Assembly: GCA_037176905.1 (NCBI GenBank)
Contig: JBBBWG010031131.1
Coordinates: forward strand, 1-46,386
Origin: Azolla pinnata
Taxonomy: Eukaryota; Streptophyta; Polypodiopsida; Salviniales; Salviniaceae
Length of the DNA stretch: 46,386 nucleotides
Reading direction: 5' to 3'
The position numbers and the translations under genes are program-made. A model generated the notes under the pieces. That model did not search any database, was not told the origin of the DNA, and saw only the letters and a list, made by a program, of their open reading frames with translations. Each line of letters begins with the position of its first letter. The first letter of the stretch is position 1. This document shows positions 36,961-46,386 of this stretch, piece after piece.

Positions 36961-38199
36961 TCAATTATATTATTTGCATATTTCGGTGAGCACGATCTGA
37001 AAGATTAAAATCTACCGAGCCTGTGATTTTGCAACACACAGAAAGATGTGTGATTTTAATATTAGATGAGGGAGAGGAGATCACGTGCTACACACACGTG
37101 CCAGGAAAAAAGAAAAGAAAAACACGCAGAGTCTTTCTCTGACTCTGCTGTGTGCTGCTGCTGCTCTCTTCTCTCTCTGCCTTTGGGTTTGTGCCCAAAT
37201 TCAAAAACAAAAAGAAGGCACACAGAATGAAAGAGAAACAAAATATAGGGCATGTGTCAGACATGGTGTGGCAAGGCTCAAGGATAGAGAAGACAAAAAG
37301 AATGTGAAGGGGAAGTGAAGGAGCAAAAGGAAAAAAAAGCCCAAATAAGGAAGAAACACTGCAGCAGAGCATCAGGCAGTTTAGTTAGTTAAAAAGCCAT
37401 GGCAGAAGAAAGGCACACTGTAATTCCATCTCAGTTCTGTAAAAAAGACAACAAAATCCTGCACAAAATTGAAGCATCAGGTAGAAATCCAGGTAGTAAA
37501 ACAAACCATGACTGTAAACGCTACGAAATCCTGCACAAAATCATTTGCACTGAAGGGCCACACACTCTCATCCAAGCCATTTGTGAATGAATGTATAGCA
37601 GCAGCAACAAAAAGAACCATCTTTTCTGCACATAAGAGCTTCCATCTCATCGATTCATCACAAAAATCATGCTGTGTAAAAAAACAAAACAAAATTCTCA
37701 ATGGTAACATGATCAGAGAGGAGAAAGAGAGAAGAAGAAGGAAGAAGGAAAACGGATTTGGGTGGGGGAAGGGGGGCTTCTTTAGCATGCTTTGTAATCA
37801 GCTTTTTTTCCCGTTTCAAAAAGCTGCACAAATTCAAATGAGAAGATCTCTCTTCTTTTCACTCTTTTCTTCTCTTTTTTTTTTTCTGCTTCTCTTTCCT
37901 TCATGCACTTCTTTTTGTCTGGGGACAACATTCTGGGAAGTCTCTCCCGACCTGTATACATATATATATAGAGAGAGAGAGAGATATCTCCATTCCTTCT
38001 TCCATTCATTCATCGACCTGAGCTGATGATGATGGTGATGATGATGATGATGATGAATGAAGGAAGAGGAGGAATACAGAACCAAATCTTGGCGGCAAAA
38101 CGGCTTTCTTTTCCACCCCTTTCTGCCATTCATTCTCTTCGACAAAAGCGAGATTCCTGTCTGCTGTCCTGTTCCATGGATGAAAACAAGAAAAACCAA

Positions 38200-38238
<39 letters not shown>

Positions 38239-38507
38239 GAGAGATCCATTCCAAAAAGGGGCTGATCAAGCAACAGGGGGGAAGAAGGGGGGGGGGGGGT
38301 GTGGTTTTTTCATATGTCCGAGCTATTTTGCCCCACAAGGAGCACACCAGCAGGAGGAGCCCGATCTCGATCGAAAAGCATAGAGCTCCAGCACCCGAAC
38401 GAACGAACAAGAACGATGCTTTTATCTCGCAGAGGTTTCATGGAGTTATATGTTGGGTGCGTGGATCGGATCGGGAGGGATTCGACGAAGAGGAGAGGAT
38501 GGGGGGA
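36961..38507. other. DRB 3' flank with microsatellites
   Basis: Poly-purine and poly-pyrimidine stretches, (TA)n(GA)n at 37961-37984, (GAT)n at about 38024-38055, (GA)n at about 38203-38242 and a G-run at 38287-38299. A short duplication of GAAATCCTGCACAAAAT occurs near 37455 and 37525. Frames here are low-complexity. Confidence 0.55.
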
Positions 38508-39552
38508 TCATGATAGCCTGAGGCGATCGAGGAGGCCATGATGATGAAGATGATGGCTATGGTGGTGCCGAAATCCATGGTTGGAGCCAACAACACCTGA
38601 AGAAGCAGCAGCAGCAGCATTCTTGCTCGAGCGAGGAAGAGCAGGAGGCGGAGAAGGTGGGGGAGGGGATGAGGACACCGCAACCATCTGGCGCACCCGC
38701 ACCGGAGGAGCTACCGATGAAGCTGTCCGCAAGCCCAGGGATTGAGCTACAGCCATTGCTGATGCAGCAGCTGATGCTGATGCTGATGCTGCTGGCGAAG
38801 AAGACGAAGACGACGAAGAAGAAGAAGCAGCAGCAGCCGAAGCAGATGAAGCAGATGACGGCGAAGAAGGATTCGAAGCCACAATCTGAGATGCCCACCA
38901 TTGCGATGGGTGAGACCATAGCGAAGCGCGATCGCTGTACATGAAGTGCTGCTGCACCTTGCTACTGCCGCTGCTTGGCTCCTCCGCAGCAGCATCGTAT
39001 GCATAACCAGAAGGCGACGAAGAAGACGGCGAAGAGGAGCTCGCTTCCATGGCCATAGCCCCGCCGTCGCTATACCTGCTGCTACCCAAATACGGATACG
39101 CCGGCGACGCCTGCTGAAGCATCATCTTCCCTGCTGCGATGCTCTCGCCGAAGCTTCCGAACGATCCGCCGCTGCTGCTCACATCTGCGTATGCGCTCAT
39201 GTACGCCGCTTGGATGCTCCCAGGATCGCTCCCGAAGCTCTCCAGATATGGCACGCTCTCCATGCCGAACCTCCCGCTGTTGTTGCCCTCGTAGTATTGG
39301 TTGTAGAGGCTCTTCTCCTGCTGCTCTCCGTACATGTTCGGCATCTTCTCCCGATCCAGCGCCGACTCCCCTCTCATCCACCACTCCTCCTCGTCTCTTT
39401 GGTAGAGCTCCTCCAGCAAGCTCGGCTTCAGCTCGAACCTCTCGCTGTGGGATTGGAACAGCGGCCGCGTGTGCTGTAGGAAGGGAGCAACATTCGCCAA
39501 GCGGTCGGAGTCGCTTCTCCCGAGCTGTTGCTGCTGCTGCTGCTGCTGTTGG

Positions 39553-39584
<32 letters not shown>

Positions 39585-42500
39585 TTGTTGATGTTGTTGA
39601 TGATGATAAGGATGATAGCTGTCTCTCGCTCCGTCAAGCGGACTCAGCGGCTCCATGATATCTCCTTTCATCCACCAATCCTCCTCCTTGTCCCTCGGAT
39701 AGAGCTCTTCCAGCAGGCTCGGCTTCAACTCGAACCTTTCGCTATGCGACTGGAACAAGGGCCTGTCGGAGGAGCCCACGCGGGGGCCACACGCGTTGAT
39801 GAAGCGATCCGCGTTGCTCGCATTGCTGCTCCCGACCAGGTGTTGATGCGAGTACGGAGACATGTTGTCGAGCCATTCATCATCCCCATCCCTCTGGAGC
39901 TCCTCCATCAGGGGCCTCCTCAGCTCGAATCTATCGCTCGAAGATTGAAGCGACAAGCGACTGATGGATCTTTGGTGGTGAGGGTTCTGGTTTAGGTTCT
40001 GCCTGGCCGTTGTTGGCAGCGGCAACAGCCTGTTATTGGGCATATACATGTTCTCTGTACAGCTGCTACTGGGACTGGCATTGCTCTTCACCCTGCTCAC
40101 GGCCATGGCTTCTTGTAACGAGGAATCGAGCCCCGACAAGGAGTTGCTGCGATGAAGCACCTTGCTCGATTGCAGATTCGATGCAAAGAACCTCGCACTC
40201 CCGTTGTAAGCCGAATCCCCGGATGAAGAAGACGATGATGACGACGACGACGACGAAGAAGAAGAAGAAGAAGAAGAAGAAGAAGAAGAAGAAGAAGAAG
40301 CCGAATGGAACTGCCCGCTTCCTCCTGGACTTCTTTCCCTGCTTAAGAAGTTGTTCCGATCTCTCACCACATTCGCCGTTCTAACCTTCGATCGGCCTCC
40401 CCCACCACCACCACCACCACCAACGCTAGCACCACCGTGGTTCCAATTGTGATGGTTGCTGCTGTTGTTAGCATGATGAGAGGCAGAGTGTAAAGTTCTC
40501 GAGTTACCGCTTGCAACGCTCTTGTTGTCTCTTCTGCTGTAGAGGGTAAGCGCGCCTGCCCGGCTGCTGAGTTCATCGGATTCGGAGTCGGTGAGAGCAG
40601 GGTACTGTGTCACTGCAAAGACAACGCCGACGATTCGGTTATAGGTCCACAGAGCCAAGCCATGGTAAGCAGACATACAATCAGATCTTGTCTTGGCAAT
40701 CTTCACATGTTCTTTCCTCTCTAGACAGCATTCCGCAAATCGGGGCAGCGCATGTGAATCATTTCTCTTCACATCTCCCCAAGATCAGAGCCCCCGGTTT
40801 CAATCACACACTTCCACAACCAAATCCTATGTAGAGCTCAATATGATGAGTTATATAGTATCCAAACATGGCCAAAACTCGAGAACACGGCCCAATCGAA
40901 AGTCTTTGACAAGCCTCAAATCAAAGTGCTCAAGAGAGCCCAGCCTTGGACCTAATTATGCCCTAAGCTCGGTATAGACCTGTTCCAATCTAAAGAGTAA
41001 AAAACATATAAGCATGTAAGTTCCAATTCAGCACTGTATTTTGTACACTGCCCACGAAGCCGAGTCATAGCTGTAAAACAACGCCCAAAACCATTCTGAC
41101 ATGCCATAGCTTTCCAACGCAAAAGATTTATTTAGCATGTCCAAAGCCATAGATGCTCAGAGTGTGCTCCATGTCCAGATCAAAACTCGCAGCAAATTTC
41201 GTATCTACGTAGAGAATCTCCGTCTCCATTCAAATGTGGCGAATTCATACCTAAGGGAATAACTACGATGCCCAGATCATGGCCATGATACATCATCATC
41301 ATCTCCATGTCCAGATCAAAATTGCAACGAAGAAAGAGCTTTAGCATGCTCCAGCATCATGCTCAGCTCAAACGACATTTTCAATGAGCTACACCCCAGA
41401 CTATGGTGGTTCTTTTCCCAACAGTGCCCAAGTCGTCGGGGCGCCGAGAAACCACAGGATCAGACAATGCCCATATCATGGTATCACAAAGAACCAAGCT
41501 CGGCTCTTCTTGTTCAATGAGCTGCTACAACCCCAGACTATGATTCTTCTTTCCAAAAGTGCCCAAGTCGCCGAGAGCAGAGAAACCACAGGATCAGACA
41601 ATGCCCACATCATGGGCCACACAGAGCATCAATCTCAGCGCTTGATGTTCAATGAGCTGAAGGCACAGCAGAGACAGAGAAAGAGAGAAAGAGGAAGAGG
41701 ACGAGGAAGAGGAAGAGGAAGAGGAAGAGGAGGAGAAGGAGAAAGAGCATACGTTTCTTGATAGCTGACCACGCTGACATGGCTGCATTCTTCTCTGCTT
41801 GCTTCTTCGATTTCGCAGGGTCCCCAACAAAGACCCTCCCTGCCACTTCCACGATGCACTTGAACACAGGCAGATGTCCAGCTCCACCGCGGATGGTTGT
41901 GTACACAGGCAGAGAAACCCCAGCTCTTTGAGCAGTTTCCTGCAGCAGGTTCTTGCACACACTTGTCTCATCCTGGCATGAATCAGTAATAGCACAGACA
42001 GAGAACGGCGTTCAAATCAAAGCGTCTCCAAACAAAAGAAAAGAAAAACAGCAGAGTTTGGGCGTGGAGATGATTGCAACAGATCCTTCTTCGCGGCTTA
42101 GAGGCTTAGCCAGTGTGCCAGAGAGCAATGGGTTGCAAGGATTAGGGTTGGGATTGTTAGGAGTTTCCGGGATAAGCTCCAAGCCTGATGCTTGATCCCC
42201 CCCCCATAGCTTTCAAGGATTAGGGTTCAGATTGTTAGGGTTTTGCGGATGGCTTCCAAGCCTGATGCTTGATCCCCAGAGCCTTCTCAAGGATTAGGGT
42301 AGAGATTGTTAGGGTTTCAAGGATGACCGACTTCCAAGCCGGATGCTTTGATCCCCATAGCTTTCAAGGAGTAAGGTAGTAGAGATCGTTAGGGTTTTAG
42401 GGATGACTGACTTCCAAGCCTGAAGCTTTGATCCCATTATGCTGAGGTCAACCCTGCACAGTTGTCAATCCTGTGATGATGGATGAGCTCACACAGGCAA

Positions 42501-43161
42501 GCTCAGGGCCATGGAGCAGGAGCTCAAGGCACAGTTGAGGAGATCTGAGCCAGTCTCAGAACATGTTCTTGAGGCCTTGGGTTTAGGGTTAGGGTTAGGG
42601 TTTAGGGTTTAGGATAAGGGTTTAGGGTTTGGAGCAAAGCAAAGAGAACAAAGGAGATGCGGTCAGAATGCATCGACATCGCCATCGCCATCGCCATCAC
42701 CATCACCATCACCATCACCATCACCATCACCATCACCATCACCATCACCACCACCATCGCCATCGCCATCGCCATCGCCATCGCCATCGCCATCGCCATC
42801 GCCATCGCCATCGCCATCGCCATCGCCATCTCCATCGCCATCGCCATCTCCATCGCCAGGGATCAGAAGGAAGGAGGAAAGAGAGAGGAGAAGAGAGGGA
42901 GAGAAAGATTACGAGTATCTTGGCGGCCAAGGACTGCGTGGGGCCTCCTCTCCTGGCGAGCGTCTTGAGGGCGGCTTCCGCTGCAGAGTGCTCCGCTTGC
43001 CGGAGCGTGGCGCAGTAATGCGGGCTCTCGAAGCTCTCGCCATGGAAGCTCACAGTGGCCTTGAACCGTGGCGCGTGATCTGGGCCTTCTCTGATGCAGG
43101 TATATGCAGGGAGGCTGAAGCAGCTCCTCTGCGCGAGCTCCTGCAGCTGATTCTTGTACAT
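38508..43161 (-). CDS. double-stranded RNA-binding protein, plant DRB family
   Basis: Three exons (minus): 42913-43161, 41753-41972 and 38508-40612; phases close to 857 aa. dsRBD1 (residues 1-70) opens MYKNQLQELAQRSCFSLPAY with REGPDHAPRFKATV and ending TLRQAEHSAAEAALKTLA. dsRBD2 (about 84-153) has CKNLLQETAQRAG, GHLPVFKCIVEVAG and KKQAEKNAAMSAWSAIKK. Both keep the C-terminal Lys/Ala helix that contacts dsRNA. Closest in my memory to plant DRB2/3/5, which assist DICER-LIKE enzymes and small-RNA pathways. The tail is about 700 residues and largely disordered: Gly run, about 30 Ser, His and Gln runs, three copies of an ERFEL...LLEEL motif, and near the end APPVRVRQMVAVSS, which resembles the DRB2-type tail. 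It is longer than most family members I know. Telo-box-like motifs occur upstream and in intron 1. Confidence 0.95.
39370..39955 (-). repeat. three copies of an ERFEL-LLEEL motif in the DRB tail
   Basis: Coding copies at 39664-39768 and 39370-39468 both read RPLFQSHSERFELKPSLLEE then L-Y-x-R-D-x-E-E-(D)-W-W-M. A diverged copy at 39865-39955 reads SSSDRFELRRPLMEELQRD then DDEWLDNM. Intervening sequence is low-complexity. Confidence 0.93.
40219..40304 (-). repeat. polyserine-coding triplet repeat in DRB
   Basis: GAA/GAC/GAT triplets on the plus strand read as about 30 consecutive Ser codons in the DRB frame. Confidence 0.9.
41380..41647. repeat. ~134 bp tandem duplication in DRB intron 2
   Basis: Copies at 41380-41512 and 41513-41647 share CAATGAGCT, CCCCAGACTATG, GTGCCCAAGTCG and AACCACAGGATCAGACAATG. 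A third copy starts at 41648 and breaks off near exon 2. Confidence 0.92.
42137..42435. repeat. ~76 bp minisatellite in DRB intron 1
   Basis: Four copies start at 42137, 42215, 42289 and 42366, each carrying AAGGATTAGGGT, ATTGTTAGGGTTT, CTTCCAAGCCTGATGCTT and GATCCCC. Each unit holds two telomere-like TTAGGG cores. Confidence 0.93.
42579..42632 (+). repeat. short interstitial telomeric tract in DRB intron 1
   Basis: Mixed TTTAGGG and TTAGGG units, seven to eight in total, inside the DRB first intron. On the gene strand this reads as AAACCCTAA telo-boxes. Confidence 0.9.
42671..42857. repeat. (CATCGC)n/(CATCAC)n hexanucleotide array in DRB intron 1
   Basis: About 31 hexamers in blocks: CATCGC, then CATCAC, then CATCGC again, ending with CATCTC variants. 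It ends 56 bp from the exon 1 donor at 42912. Confidence 0.95.
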
Positions 43162-43899
43162 GATTTCCCTGCTCTCTCTGGCTCCTTCTCCTCCTCTTCC
43201 TGCTTCTTCTCCTCCTCCTTCTTCCTGCTCTTCCTCCTCCTCCTCCTTCTGCTTCTTCTTCTCCCTGCTCTTCCCTCCTCCTTCTGCTTCTTCTTCTCCC
43301 TGCTGCTTCCTCTCCTTGCTCTTTCTTGCTCCGTCTCCTTCTCTCTCCCTGCTCTTCCTCCTGCTCCTTCTTCCCCCTGCTCTTCCTCCTGCTCCTTCTC
43401 CGCGTTTCTTCTGCCGCTTCGCTTGCTTGCTTGCTTGCTAGCTGCTTCTCCTTGTTGGAGGTTAGGGAGGAAGATGAGGCAGATGAGGCAGATGGAGAAT
43501 ACGGAGCTGTCGGTGAGCGATCGAAGCAGAGATGGAGCAGAGCAGATGGAGGAGGAGGAGGAGGAGCAGATGGAGGAGGAGGAGAGAAAGGAGAAGGGGG
43601 AAGGAGGAAGGGGCGGGGGGGAGAGATCTCTCTGCCGCTGCTTTCAATCTAAGCACCTCAAATCCCTGTGTCTCTTCACTGTTCAAGGCTATGCACCGTT
43701 AGGCGAAGTCTGTGTTTGCCCAGCTTCTTCTCGGCTCAGCTATGGCTTTCTCTGTCTGCATCTGTAACCGAACAGGGCAGAGGCAGCAGGAAGAAGAAGA
43801 AGAAGAAGAAGAAGAAGAAGAAGAAGAAGAAGAAGCCATGAATGGGGGGAGCTTCTGCTGCTGCAGAGGATTTATCATTTGAACAGTACTCTGAGACAC

Positions 43900-43937
<38 letters not shown>

Positions 43938-43992
43938 AGAAGAAGAAGAAGAAGAAGAAGAAGAAGAACAGGGGAGAAGTCAGCTCTGCAGG

Positions 43993-44001
43993 AAACCCTA
44001 A
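43993..44001 (+). promoter_or_regulatory. telo-box AAACCCTAA
   Basis: Exact match to the plant telo-box about 830 bp upstream of the DRB start. Confidence 0.55.
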
Positions 44002-44210
44002 ACCGCCCTGAGCTGGGAACCGGGCCGGGAAACCGCTGTCTGGGAAACCACCCTGGTTTTTCTTCTTCTTCCTTCTTCTTCTTCTTTCTTCTTCTTCTTC
44101 TTTCTTCTTCTTCTTTCTTCATCTTCTTTCTTCTTCTTCTTTCTTCTTCTTCTTCTGTTCCTGTTCTGTTCCTTCCTTCTTCCTTTCACATCATCATCCA
44201 CTGTTCCTTT

Positions 44211-44252
44211 TTTAGGGTTTTGTTTTTTTAGGGTTTCCCATCCGAAACCCTA
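44211..44252. promoter_or_regulatory. cluster of three telo-box cores
   Basis: TTTAGGGTTT at 44211-44220, TTTAGGGTTT at 44227-44236 and AAACCCTA at 44245-44252, in both orientations. Location suits a distal promoter of DRB. Confidence 0.5.
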
Positions 44253-44457
44253 GAATGAAACTCCCCCCCCTCCCCCTCATAACTCCCCTCTTTTATTAAA
44301 AACCTACATAAAGAAGCTCGCTCACTCAAAACGTTCCCCTTTCTTCCTCCTCCTTCCTTTCTCTCTGCATTTGCATTTGCATTTGCATTGCATGCACAAC
44401 AACGACAATAACAACAACAACAACAACAGAGTTAGTAATGGCTATGGCTATGGCGGT

Positions 44458-44511
<54 letters not shown>

Positions 44512-44605
44512 CAATAATGTCCACCACCAGCATTAGCCAAGCAATGAAGAAGAAAGAAGAAAGAAGAGAGAAGAAGAAAGAAGAAGAAGAAGAGAACCTT
44601 TCATG

Positions 44606-44651
<46 letters not shown>

Positions 44652-44652
44652 C
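44606..44652. repeat. (CTAT)11 microsatellite
   Basis: Uninterrupted tetranucleotide array. Confidence 0.97.
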
Positions 44653-46240
44653 TTCCATCACTCATCATCAATGTTCCTTCATCCATCCCATTCGCCAATC
44701 CATTGAATGGCTAATGGCCACGGCATGAACACCGCCGCGATGATTGCACTGTTTGATCCGCAGCCAAGGAAAAGGGCCACCATGGGGACCGATCTTGTAA
44801 TTCGCCACCGCCAGAGCTCAAAGCGCTCTCATCGGGATTACATCGAACACCGGTTGGCGAAACGGATCTGTTCGACGTTCTAAGAGCCCTGCAGACCCAT
44901 TCATCCGTGCTATGCGTGCATCTGTCGTCCATGGACGACTGACTCTGCACGACCACCCGTCTGTCTGCCTGCCGATCGTGTTTGTCGTGGGGATTGGGAG
45001 ATCGAACATGAGGATCTATTATTTGATCGAAATCGATCGAGGCAGGGGCACATGATCGATCGATCGATCGCATGTATGTTATGCGTATGTGTGGACCCCC
45101 CCCATGGATTCGAGCTTCGAAGTTCGCTCACTGGCTTTCTGAGACCAACCGACCAACCAACCAACAAGCAGCTCACTGCTTAGCATCGAATCCCAAGCAG
45201 ACATGCATACAATCATCAGAATGCGCTCTATAGGACTGTGCCTCTCTGTGTTTTTTTTTTTTCCTTCCGTCGTCCGGCTCGCATTCGTGCTCCTCATAGC
45301 GAATCGCGCCAGAGATCGATCGATCCGATCGTTTTTTGTTTCCCTCCCCCGTTTTGGCCATTCTCACACGCACTCACTCACTCTTTGTGGTTTTTGTCTT
45401 GGGTGCTTGAACAAGCTCTTCCTTTGCTTTGATTCAAAAGAGGATATAGATATCCTCTTTCACATGGGGATATCCTCTCCTAGATTTCTGGGCACTCCAT
45501 GAACAAGAGAAAGAGACACCCCATGTCTCTAGCTCATCTTACATACACACATGGCTTGATGGATAGATAGGCATTTGCAAGCATGACCATGCGATGCGAT
45601 TCGGCTGGATTTCAAAGAAAGGATTATGCACAAGTGCTGCCTCTCTCTGTGTGGCACGATCTTAGCGATTCTCTCGGGGTCAAAGCGTTGGCCACGATCA
45701 CCCGTGTAGACCCATGGTTTCGATTTCCAAAGTTCCGTTGCCGACTTGTCTTGGGCAAACCGAGGGGGGGGGGGGGGTGGAAGGCAGGGGTTCGATCACG
45801 CATCGTGAGCTTTGCACAATCAATCCAAACCGGGGGTTTTTCTTATCTCTCGGTCGACATCCGAGTCGAGCTCCTCATCGCTCGCTCTTTGCAGGGGTTT
45901 TGTTTCGTGCTCCAATCCGGATCGTCGAAGCTCTGCTCAATTGTGGGTCCCACCCAAGTTGGGCTCTCGACTTTTGAGATTATTTTTATTTTTATCAGAA
46001 GATCTCCCGCCCCTGCTTAACTCACGATCCGGGCGGTCGATGCTTTCGGTTCATCGTCGGTCCTGTGTCTCTGGATGTCCCACGGGCGACAAAGCCCACA
46101 CAACGTGACAAACGCTCCCCCCAGAGAAGCAGCGGCGGCAGCAACGAGACTCCCCGCCCAGCATCGATCCGGCGGCCACAGGCTGCTGCTCTCTCCTCCC
46201 CCTGCTTCAAGCTGAACAATCCGGCGCTGCATCGGCTTCT
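44653..46240. other. intergenic, no gene supported
   Basis: Mixed composition. (ATCG)n at 45055-45070, a T-run at 45250-45262 and a G-run at 45764-45777. The plus frame at 45583-46020 runs through the G-run and shows no domain. Confidence 0.55.
45437..45460. promoter_or_regulatory. 11 bp near-perfect palindrome with GGATAT cores
   Basis: AAAGAGGATAT and its exact reverse complement are separated by 2 bp. A further GGATATCCTCT follows at 45469-45479. Could be a dimeric factor site; no gene assignment. Confidence 0.4.
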
Positions 46241-46386
46241 TCACCGTCGAATTAATCCCGTGTCGAAGGCTTCCCCAGAAGGCTCCCAGAAGCGGGCATC
46301 GTGACGAAGGCTCCCCAGAAGCACCAGCGCGGTGGCGTATTCGCGGTCGGCGGCGTCGATCTGGCACAGGCACTCGCGTCCGAGCT
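46241..46386 (-). CDS. 3' end of an unidentified GC3-rich gene (partial)
   Basis: A minus-strand frame enters from the right edge and ends at TGA (46241-46243). It reads LGRECLCQIDAADREYATAL, then VLLGSLRHDARFWEPSG, ending LIRR. Third codon positions are almost all G or C, unlike the other two frames, which supports real coding. I do not recognise the family from these 47 residues. Confidence 0.5.
   Translation of the reverse strand, partial: LGRECLCQIDAADREYATALVLLGSLRHDARFWEPSGEAFDTGLIRR

Larger units (their letters stand above)
43162..44605. other. DRB 5' region rich in purine-pyrimidine microsatellites
   Basis: CTC/TTC tracts (43190-43400), GAG tracts, (GAA)n at 43790-43836, (GA)n at 43904-43932, (AAG)n at 43936-43968, (TTC)n at 44058-44155, (AAC)n at 44397-44428 and (GA)n at 44458-44506. 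No coding sequence is supported. Confidence 0.65.

Noticed and set aside
42629-43018. His- and Arg-rich frames over the hexamer array
   Set aside because: Intronic microsatellite of the DRB gene; the DRB exon 1 frame is on the other strand.
45780-45800. GGTTCGATCAC resembling a tRNA B box
   Set aside because: No A box, acceptor stem or anticodon arm could be folded around it.
45583-46020. A 145-codon plus frame
   Set aside because: Runs through a G homopolymer and shows no domain.

Overview
The window reads as nuclear DNA of a land plant. It carries a plant PB1 (octicosapeptide) protein, the chloroplast NDH subunit PNSB3, a DUF7870-type methyltransferase-like protein, bifunctional DHFR-TS, a class VIII myosin and a tandem dsRNA-binding (DRB) protein. 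All have short GT-AG introns, and TTTAGGG-type telomeric repeats lie in the interior. I cannot name the species. The short introns argue against a conifer-like genome, and the very dense microsatellites and minisatellites are its most striking trait.

Layout, left to right. 1-2113 (-): PB1 protein running off the left edge, with a 1 kb pyrimidine-rich minisatellite upstream. 3.4-7.5 kb: AT-rich intergenic DNA with an interstitial telomere tract. 7475-9561 (-): PNSB3, six exons. 11070-13554 (-): methyltransferase-like membrane protein, two exons, with a minisatellite intron and an internal duplication. 14.85-15.8 kb: GATC-rich satellite with a roughly 310 bp higher-order repeat. 16650-19749 (-): DHFR-TS, ten exons, with a 1 kb minisatellite abutting its 5' end. 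22.0-22.6 kb: CATGCA-rich array. 24438-33818 (+): myosin VIII, 24 exons including 14 nt and 28 nt micro-exons and one possible exitron. 33.8-38.5 kb: intergenic with several repeat blocks. 38508-43161 (-): DRB protein, three exons, with repeat-filled introns. 46241-46386 (-): 3' end of an unidentified GC3-rich gene.

The genes are ordinary nuclear neighbours and do not form a pathway: photosynthetic electron flow (PNSB3), folate and dTMP synthesis (DHFR-TS), the cytoskeleton (myosin VIII) and small-RNA biology (DRB). Exon models were built by hand. Reading phase closes at every junction of PNSB3, the methyltransferase-like gene, DHFR-TS, myosin and DRB, which is the main support for them.

Most unusual points: an 11-mer (GGCTATGGCGG/CCGCCATAGCC) occurring seven times exactly; intronic minisatellites that begin or end at splice sites; a thrice-repeated ERFEL...LLEEL motif in the long DRB tail; and a recurrent 12-residue repeat in the PB1 protein.
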